Shown: positions 55,344 through 64,000 of the stretch, one piece after another
Layout: each line of letters opens with the position of its first letter
Position numbering within the stretch: position 1 is the stretch's first letter
DNA from: Cryptomeria japonica
Lineage: Eukaryota; Streptophyta; Pinopsida; Cupressales; Cupressaceae
NCBI RefSeq assembly: GCF_030272615.1
Contig: NC_081413.1
Location: 717,235,867 to 717,299,866 of the forward strand
Reading direction: 5' to 3'
DNA length: 64,000 nt
Position numbers and translations under genes: made by a program
The notes under the pieces: generated by a model
What the model saw: the letters and a program-made list of their open reading frames with translations, nothing else
The model's database searches: none
What the model was told of the DNA's origin: nothing

Positions 55344-56282
55344 TGTTGTTCTCAAAATCTGATTCACTTCAACATCCTTATAATAATATGATAACTCAGT
55401 ATAGAAGAGATATTAAAGAGAAGGAAACTTCCAGGACAACATATGACAAGGTTTGATTTAACCTTCTACACTTCGGACATACTCTAAGTCCAGGCGAGTA
55501 TACCTTTGTGAACTAAATTCACACTTTTAAAAGATAAATCCACAACAAACTAATCCAGAAAACTAGTGGATCTAATCACCTTAAAACTTAATAAAACAAA
55601 GGAATGAAAATTGTACTCATATTTAGTATTTGACCTACAAAATATGTAATAGACAACCTCGATCTATACTAGTGCTTTATCCAAGGTCATAGAGTCATCT
55701 AAGTTCAAACAATACTCTCACAGTCAAATATCAATACATATCCCATTAATTTGGCTTCTGTAGATCCCTATATATGCCTGACACACATGAGAATTTATTC
55801 ATACCACATCAAACTATGCTCATCAAGATTCAAAGTATCCTATAGAGAACTTACTGGTAGAAGTGATTCCTGCATATTTAATTCCCTTCCTGAAGAGAAA
55901 AGCTAAGAAACATATCTATTGAAGATTGCCTTACAACCCCTATTCAAATGAAATAACCCTAGATTATTTAGAATGAAATAGTAAACACTTGCAAACACAT
56001 TTGAAGACAACACAAAGTTTCTACTCAAAGCCAATGGTCTGTATATTGATATTTTCTTTCAAAAAAGTATTACAAGAAACCTTCGAATATTCTCCATTAA
56101 AACTTGGAAAAGCTCAGATAAATTTCTGCAGTGTTTTCTTACAATTCTTTGCAATCTTTTTTCTACTAGTCTTGGTATCCATTTATAACAATATGGATGC
56201 ACATAGCTTCAGACTTTCGTAGGAGAATATGTTACAATTATTGCTTCTCAAGAAGAAGTTACAAAACCTTTTACAAAAATGG

Positions 56283-59200
56283 TTATAAGTCTTTTTCAAC
56301 CTCCGCAGCTTCTTCTACTTGTTTTCCCGTTGCAACCTCTACTAACTGTTCTACATCCTGAATGGCATATTTTCTTGTCCACTCATTGTACACATCATCA
56401 GTTGGCCACGTGAAGTTAATCACTTTTGCCTTTGCCTTGGTTAACCTTTTCCAGGAATTTCTCATCTTGTTAACCTTTGAATTGAAAAAACCATAATGAG
56501 ATTTTATTCTCTCTATCTCCTGAATTGTTAAAACAAAAAAGGAAGCATCATCTAAGTCAACAATTCCTTTTATTCTAGCTGACAATTTGGCCTCTAATTC
56601 CTTAAGCCACACTTGTTTGTCCTTCAATTGATTTGGGCTGACAAAAACTCTTGGAATCAATTCAAAAACCTAATCAGTGTACTCCTTTTTGTACAAGTTG
56701 ATTTTCTTGTCAGCATTGTCTATCCCTTCTACTAATTTTATTAGATCCTTTGTGGTGTCACAAGTGGATTTGATGATAGGATCATACCCTTCTTGATCAT
56801 AAGATACACAAATAGGCTCCAAATCTTGCTCTCTAGGCTTCCACTTGTCAAAAATAGGCATCAAAATGGCCTTATCTCCATTAAGCTCATTCCACATATC
56901 CAAAATCTTTCTTATGTTGTTATACAATAGTGAGGCTCCCTTGGTGTCTACAAAACTTGAAATGGTAGCCCTTACTCTTTCTTCATACTTCTTTGCATAC
57001 AAGGCCTGAGCCTGTTTAAATTCTCCAATTCTTGGGGAGTGATTTCAACCATTTGAGAACTAGAAGGTGCTGGAGATGGTGGGAACTCAATAATGGGGCT
57101 GGTAGGTGGAGGTCTTGCAGGAGAAGAAGAGATCATCAGTGTTGAAGACTCACCTTGATGGTACTGTCCTATCAACTGGCTTTGTAGCTTAGCAATGATG
57201 CTATCTTTACCCCTTACCTGTTCCTTAGCATTGTTGTACGCTTTCAAAATTGTCTCCAACTTAACTTGGAGGTCTGCCTTTTCCTTACCCTCCCTTTCTG
57301 CTACTGCAATACTAAACTTTGCAGTCTCTAGCACAGTGCTAGTAGCTTCCACTACCCCTATGTTCTACACTCTTTTCACTATCATTCCACCAAGGTAACA
57401 TGACCTTGGGGTGTCCTTACTTCTCTTATTCTCATCTCTCTTAAGAGACCACATGACTAGTGGAACATTGTCTTTGCTAAAAGTAACTCCCTCCATGGGT
57501 TTGGTTTCTTTTCTCATTGCCTCAATACCAAGGCATCTGCTATGTCCCACTCAGGGAGAATGAGTACTCTAGCTTGTGCCACCATATCTCTTCCTTGCTC
57601 AGGAGTGATGGTCTTAAACTCATCTATCATTTCTTACTTTATTTTCTCCTCAACCATAGCTGGATCTTTAATAGGCTTCTCATGTTTTCTCTTTTTACAC
57701 CTTGCATTGTATTTATCAATGTTTTGCTTCCATACAAATTGCATGAATGCTCCTGATGTAACAAAGTTGTTGTCAGCCAAGAAGTCCTATCTCAAGATCC
57801 CACTCCTGGCCTTTGGACTCATTGGTAGTGATATTCATCTCAGCAGCAAGGTGCTCTTTTGGCCTTCCCTCTTCTACTTCATCATATGTGTAAGCTATTT
57901 CTCCCATACTACCTAACTGTATCAGTTGTTCAGCTGCTGCCTGTTCATCTCCTATGTGAATAGGGGATTGAGATGGAGAGTACAAGGGTGTATCAGATTG
58001 TATTTCTTTTCCTAGTCTCTACTTCTTTGGGCTCTCTTGGATGTCAATGACATCCCGTATCTTCCTCTTTCCTTTAGAGGTAGAGGGCTCCCTTGTTGCA
58101 GGCATCAACACACTATAATTAGACTTCTTGTGCAACATATTGTCACCAGGAGGGATTGCTCTAGTGGAGGCAGACCTACTTAGAACCATTCTTTCTTTTT
58201 CAGGGTTGTTTTTAATTACAACCTCCCTCTTTTCTTTCAAAGTCTGCATTACATCCTCAAAGCAAAGAATAAGGAACTTTATTTTCTCCTCAAAAGGGTG
58301 AAAGCTAGACAATGGGTCATAGCTGGTATCAAACTGATGTACAAAGTTTAAGGCCTTTTTATAAGCCACCTACTTTTGCTTCCTCAGCTCCTGCTCATCT
58401 AGATCAAACTCATTTCTAATGAGGTCTTCAAGAAACTGAAATTGATGGGGTCTACCTCTGCATATTGCCCTCTTTCTAAACATGCCATTGAAGAAATCTT
58501 TAGGATCGACACACCTGGCCACTACAGTTGACAAATGATAAGGTTTAAGAAAATCCTCAAAATAGTTCCAACCTCCCTTGGTTATTACAAATTGGTGGGC
58601 TATAGTAACCATAGGGAAAATAGTCCTTTTACCCCTACCTATTAGCTCTACCTCTTGAACACTACCAATTTGTCTGAGGATTTCTGCAGTTCCCACTTTG
58701 AGGGGGACCTGATAGGGCAATACAAATGGAGTGCCTTTGAAACCAAATACTCTGAAAACTATGGAGACAGGGTATAAGTAAATATCACCCCAATTATGGA
58801 TAATTTTTATACTTTCTGCAAATTCTTTCGGTCTAATAAATTCCAAAAGAACCTTGGGGACTCTTGGATTTTCTGAACAGAGGAGAGTCCTAATCTTTGA
58901 TGCAAAACATTTATCAAACTTTAAGAAACTGGCATCATCTCTATCCCATGATAGCACTGTACTCCATATTTGCAATAACATCTTTTCTCTATCTTTCTCT
59001 TTTACAAGATCCATTCCACTTGCAAAATAATCACCACCTTTGAATAAAAATAGATGCATGAGGATGGAATACCATCCAAAAGGCCTATCAACCTTCCCAT
59101 TCTTTAGTCCTATCAATCCTTCATGGATAGCATCAGTGATAAAGGAAGAATAATCAAAGGTTATTGCAAGAGAAGGATTCAAGATTTGAGCAATCATTAG

Positions 59201-59887
59201 CATGTAATGATTGGGAATATTTGCCTCAGCATCCTGTCCTAAAATCTGGCAAAGTGACCAATACAATCCCTTAGCCCTAAGGGTGAACATATTCAATGAG
59301 AAGGGCTCTTCAGTGTTGGGTCCAACAACTGTCAACCCACCTATCTTCACAAAGAATTCCTTAAGAGGCCCATTTCTAAGGTGATTCCTCTGTGCACTGT
59401 ATACTTTAGATAATGATTTGAAATTAATAGGTTCTAGAAAATTAGTAAACTCATTAAGCCCAAAAGCACTTCTCAATTCCTCATTATTTATTTCAATGAG
59501 GGCTTTCCCATTTATATCCCTAATGATCCTTGTGACTAGATCATAATTATGTGCAATCTGAGTCAGGAGATCCATATCCATGAATACTCCTGGAACTACC
59601 AATTTTCCCACATCTAACTCCTAGATGCTATTCTATGGGGCTGGGGAATTTCTCATGCCAAATCCAACTTTAAACAACCCCAACCTAGACAATCCAACCT
59701 GTGGGTCTCTCAACCAGTTACCCTTGTCATATAACCCCTCTCCTATTTTCAAACGAGGAGCGCTTGGCACTAGTTCTTTCACCTTTGATGCCTGATTAGT
59801 TGACAATGTCAATTGTTCAAGAAAATCATCACAAATGGCCCTTTCCTAGTAATTAACTTTTCCTTAGAATTCTCTCTTAGGTGCCAT
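56283..59887 (-). pseudogene. LTR-borne long ORF of element 3 (unknown protein)
   Basis: Best start is the ATG at 59887 (MAPKREF); 413 codons are open from 59611 to 58370. Stops lie near 59867, 59846, 59630, 59620, 58367 and 58019, and a shift occurs near 57775 and back near 57540; the last pieces end at 56283. About 1,200 codons in total. Blocks parallel to the element 2 frame, in the same order: HNYDLVTRIIRDINGKALIE, SLSKVYSAQRNHLRN, DAIHEGLIGLKNGK, then FGFKGTPFVLP. The middle is low-complexity (SSSPARPPPTSP) and the end is charged and helical (NKMRNSWKRLTKAKAKVI). No retroviral or host domain is recognised. Function unknown. Confidence 0.65.
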
Positions 59888-60219
59888 CTTAAAATATGCA
59901 AGCAATTTAACTATTACCCCCAACTGGTTCTATGACAAATCAAGACTTCTCTTAAAACACACTGGTAAAAAATTGCCACACAAGAGTACAAGAAAACCTA
60001 TTTTTAGCTTGAAGGAATCCACTCTGCAATTGAATGAATTTTCTTTGTATTTGAAGAAAACAGCTCTGCAACCACTTTCTCTGCAACAATTCTTTAGAAT
60101 GATACCTTCATCTGATTGATACAAAATCATATATGGTACTTAGGCTCTTAACTATGACATTAATACTACATGCTTCGGCCGTCCCTTCAGAATTGAATTC
60201 ATGAGAGAATTCAAAATTT

Positions 60220-61830
60220 TCGCTCCAACAGGTCACAACATGCCTACACATTTTTCCTTTTTGCTCTTTCGCTATTTCACAGAGCATAACCTTCAAGCAA
60301 TTTTGTCAAACAAAATCATGCCAACCGTCCGATAAAATGAAACTTGATCGGTCTTTACACTGACTTAACAACTTTGCCTTAGCACTGGGCCCTACCTCCT
60401 TTTCGCCATTTCGCTGGCTTTATCCTCTGAGCACTTTTCTTTCACAAAGCTATGCTAATCATTAGATGGAACTTTAACTGGTCGGCATTTAACTCTTACC
60501 GGGACCGTCAGCTTTTTCATTAACCATGCCTCTATCTTGATGGCTAATAGTGTTTCGCTATTTCGCATAGCTTAAACCGCTTTCAACTTAGGGCCATGAA
60601 ATGACGTGAAGTGTTGGATCAAATCAAAGATGACCATCCTTTAAGGGAGATCTTTATGCTTGCTTCACTTACACAACTCTTTCACTGGTTACCGAATACC
60701 ATGTGGCACTTAGCCATCAGCTTTGGAAAACTCTTTGGGTTTAGTTCAAAGTCAGCCACGTGTCCTTCCCTTATAACCGCCGGTTACACCTTGGCGAGCC
60801 CTCAATTTCTTCTGAAACCATGTGTCAATCGACACATCACCATCTAGCATTACACCTGGATGAACCTTCTCTTCCTTTCGCTACTTCGTGAAGCATATCC
60901 CTCGGTTGGTTTGCAGCCATGAAACAATGCAAGCCCTTAGATTGAATCAGAGTTGATCCCTTTTTAACTTCATGCTTTATCTGTCCCTGGGGCCCCGAAA
61001 CCTTTTCGTTGTTTCGTTGGTTTTAAAACATGAGCACTTTACCTTCATGAAATCATGCAGGCCGTTAGATTATACTTAACTTGCTCGATGCTTAGCAACT
61101 TAACTGAATTTGGTAGACGTGGGACCTCTGACTAAACTCCATCCACCTGGCATCTAGTCACTTTCGAACTTACATGTCAACCTTTCATTTGCTGAGAGAA
61201 AACATCGGATTCCACCTCATCCTTGCCACCTATATCTGCCAGGTTACTTCTTATCCCGTGACATGACTCACCTCTGGGACCTAATTTTTAATCCTTAGAT
61301 CCAACTTACTGACTATTTTGACCTTATGCCATGTGCCATCATCTTACTCACCATCTCAACCAATTGGACTGCCTTCTTGGAACACCATGTCATTTCATTA
61401 CTTCATGAAAGGTAATTATCGAGCATCTTCCTCCTGCAAAACTGCACTAACCGTCAGATCAAATGAGACTTGAACATCTGTTATGCTCTTAGAAAAACTC
61501 CCTTTTCGCAGACCGAAAAACCTTTTTTCTATTTCGTAGGGCATAACCTTCGAGCATCTATCAGCCACGAAATAGCATCAACCATTGATCTCTCTTAAAC
61601 TTGATCACCTTTTAGCCATTTGAAAAGTCTTCATTGCAGGGTCCCACCAAACCTTTTCGCCATTTCATGAAAGGTATTTCACTTGCAAGTTTCGGCTACA
61701 AACTAACGCCAGTCGTTAGATCTTGAATGAGATGGAGCCTTTTTAAACCGGACCAAATGTGCACCATTGAACACGCTTTTCCCTTTTGCCATTTCGCAAG
61801 CCTTAAACCATGCGCAACTTCACCTAACAA
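60220..61830. repeat. Degenerate U3 repeat with TTTCGCNATTTCGC core
   Basis: About nine copies of a core like CTTTTCGCCATTTCGC recur at roughly 60259, 60399, 60550, 60865, 61000, 61390, 61510, 61650 and 61780, each followed at some distance by GCATAACC-GAGCA and ACCGTTAGATC-like blocks. On the minus strand this lies upstream of the LTR-borne ORF. Confidence 0.6.
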
Positions 61831-62329
61831 AATAGTGAAAACTATAGATCCATCTAAGAGCTACGTGCAACTTACTGGGCCTGACAACATTAGGAAGAAA
61901 AGACATAAGGCATAAATTTTTTACGATTAATTCAACAACCGCCTAGGAAAACGAAAAGGGGGGACACCTCATATGACCCCAAGACCCATTACTTAAGTGG
62001 ATAAAGTAATGCAGGAATAGAAACCAGAGGGTTTTTGATCAAACATTGAGCGGTTTTAAATTGAAACCCTAAACCCTTAAGACCTAACACAAACTTGAAG
62101 CAATTGATAGTGTGTTTGACTCAAAATTTCAAAAACTTAGCAAATTATGGGAAAAGAAAACCCATTTCTTAAACAGTGATAATAGTGGCTCTGACTGGGG
62201 ATGGTTGATCACAAGGTCAATACAAGAAAACTCATAAACTCTGGAGAAACATACCAAAACACAGACCCAAAAACAACAATAGGAAGGAAACAAAATATAT
62301 ACAAACAAAGGACCTACTGTGCATGGACA

Positions 62330-64000
62330 TCAAGAGAAATAATATTTCAGGAATTTTCCATGCACTGAAAATTCCTGCACTTCATCATTCAAATTTTTTC
62401 ACAAAATATGAATCCTTTCCATTTAAATCACAAACCACAAAAGGGCCAATCCATAATGATTCAAATATTTATGCTTCCCTTTGTCCCGTCCTCTTGCATT
62501 CCATTGAAGAACAATATCATCAATTTGAAACTTCCTTAATGATGTCCTTTTATCAAAAAGGTATGTGGACTACAATTGGATCTTTTGATTTCTTTTATGA
62601 GCTAAAGTTCTGAGCTCTTCCACCTACACAATTTGGATCATTCTATTTTCCATAGGTTCAGATAGCTCCATGTCCTCATCTTGCAAGAATTTATAATCTA
62701 GAAGAAGATTATTCACTGGCAATCTAACTTGTGTACCATAAACCAGTTCAAAAGGTGACATTCCAATGGCCTTCTTGACTGTTATTCTATCCGCCCACAA
62801 AGATAACTTCAATTTTTTATCCCAAGATCTCTTATTTTTGTCCAGGATTTTCTTGATGATGTTCAAAAGGCTTTTATTGCTGGATTCTACTTGCCCATTC
62901 CCCTGAGGGTGGTAGGGTGAAGAGTAAGACATGAGTATTCCATGACTGGTACAAAATCCTACAAACTCTTTTGACTTGAAACTCATGGCATTATCCATTA
63001 CTAATTTTGCAGGTATTCCAAATCTAGTTATTACATTATCCATCAGGAAATCAATGACAACCTTACTTGTAGCTCTTCTTGTAGGAATAGCTTCAATCCA
63101 TTTAGTAAAATAGTCAATGGCTACTATGATCCATCTATGACCTCTTCCTAATTTCTCAACAATCTCTCCAATAAAATCAATGCCCCACTAGACAAAAGGG
63201 GCTTCCACTATGATTGGATTTAGGGGCAAAGCTCCTTCATACTTCAGTTTGGATGAAAATTTTTGACATGGGTCGCATTTTCGGACATGTTCATGAGCAT
63301 CTTTGAATAAGGTAGGCCAATAGTATCCAACCCATATTATCTTACTGGCAGTTGTCTCAGCAGAGTAATGACCCCCACATACTCCATCATGCATTTCAAT
63401 CAACACTCGTTTAGCCTGGAATTCATCCAAACACATTAGCAATTCTCCATCTCTTTTTCTCCAAAATAGATCACCTTGAATGAGATCATATTTTTGTGAC
63501 TTGAGTTTTAGAGTTCTTTTTTGATTATGTGTCATTCCTTCTGAGAATTCAACATCTCTTAAAAATCAGACTATCTCTGAATACCAAGGTTGCCTTTCAA
63601 TACTAGTGACTGAAGTACTTTTGACTTCAACATTCAAAAGATTAGACTTAGTCATGAGCTTAGCCAGACCCAAACCTATTACCAATTTGGTGATCTTTAT
63701 TTACAATTCAAATTCTTGGATTCTATTAATCCATCTGCATCTTTTCCCTGTAACCTCAGACTAGGACATGATATCCTTAACTGCAGCATGTAGGACATAA
63801 GCAATGATATTTGCATTTACCAGATATGACCTAAAAGCCTTGATAGGTTTAACCAAAGCATAAGCTTGTTTCTCCATGGTTTCATATTTTAATTCTACCA
63901 CTTGCAAAGACTTTCTATAGAAAGCTATGGGATGCTCATATCCCTCATCATCCTTTTGTAACAATACTGCGGCTATTGTATCAGCAAAAGAAAATAGAGA
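62330..64000 (-). pseudogene. pol: Element 3 pol: RNase H tail and integrase (runs off the window)
   Basis: One frame with stops. 63964-63761 is the C-terminal part of RNase H (HPIAFYRKSLQVVELKYETM); 63535-63188 has RKRDGELLMC, the HHCC finger (HDGVCGGHYSAETTAS, HVRKCDPCQ) and ends at a TAG (63187 region) just before the WGIDFIGEI Asp block; 63043-62624 has VMDNAMSF, the YHPQGNGQVESSNK Glu block and SPFELVYGTQVRLP. The C-terminal tail (FDKRTSLRKFQIDDIVLQWN) reaches about 62330. The three catalytic acids are present. 62185-62329 is 3' UTR. Confidence 0.88.

Larger units (their letters stand above)
55344..62184 (-). repeat. 3' LTR of Tat/Ogre-like element 3 (left edge tentative)
   Basis: The right edge is placed at 62184 because GTGGCTCTGACTGGGGA follows, matching the sequence next to the 3' LTR of element 2 (GTGGCCCTGCATGGGGA). 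The left edge is a guess at a TGTTGTTCTC (55344). About 6.8 kb long, it contains a long sense ORF and a repeat-rich U3. 55344-56282 and 61830-62184 hold no gene. Confidence 0.55.

Overview
The window looks like a stretch of a large, repeat-rich seed-plant nuclear genome; a conifer is only a guess. I found no convincing host gene. Almost all of it is LTR retrotransposons, nested and nearly all transcribed from the minus strand. Both plant superfamilies are present: Ty1/copia (initiator-Met primer sites, integrase before reverse transcriptase) and Ty3/gypsy of the Tat/Ogre type (archaeal-type RNase H; tRNA-Arg or tRNA-Trp primer sites). These assignments rest on recognised motifs and order, not on a database search.

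Layout, left to right. 1-6495: remnants of a copia-type element (A) with a gag-like gene and a large unrecognised gene (ORF-X) but no pol; one LTR is shared by two tandem copies. 6496-6752 and 22104-23231: the two halves of an old Tat element, split by a young, almost intact 15.4 kb Tat element (6753-22103). That element has a perfect 5-bp target duplication, 1.44 kb LTRs, a TATA box, a 39-nt tRNA-Trp primer site, and gag and pol in one frame separated by a single TGA. 23232-29820: a decayed copia element (B), itself hit by a 2.4 kb truncated element (25574-27988). 29821-31243 and 54054-55343: unassigned DNA flanking the next insertion. 31244-54048: a second, older Tat/Ogre-like element with 4.6-4.7 kb LTRs. 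Its right-hand LTR was later split by a complete 7.3 kb copia element (C, 45523-52851). 55344-64000: the 3' LTR (about 6.8 kb) and the end of pol of a third Tat/Ogre-like element, which runs off the window.

The least ordinary content is not pol. The two big Tat/Ogre LTR families each carry, inside the LTR and in sense orientation, a degraded reading frame of roughly 1,000-1,200 codons. The two frames resemble each other in several blocks but match no retroviral protein I know; ORF-X of copia A has a similar overall build. The young Tat element has a leader array of the palindrome AGCGCT at exact 20-bp spacing, and a 3' UTR series of hairpins whose stems differ in sequence but still pair. The copia elements share an inverted repeat around the 3' LTR edge that would put the polypurine tract in a loop.

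Relative order of events, inferred from nesting and LTR divergence: the old Tat fragment comes first, then copia B and Tat element 2. Copia C and the 25574 insertion follow, and the young Tat element is probably last. All elements except the young Tat are full of stops and frameshifts.
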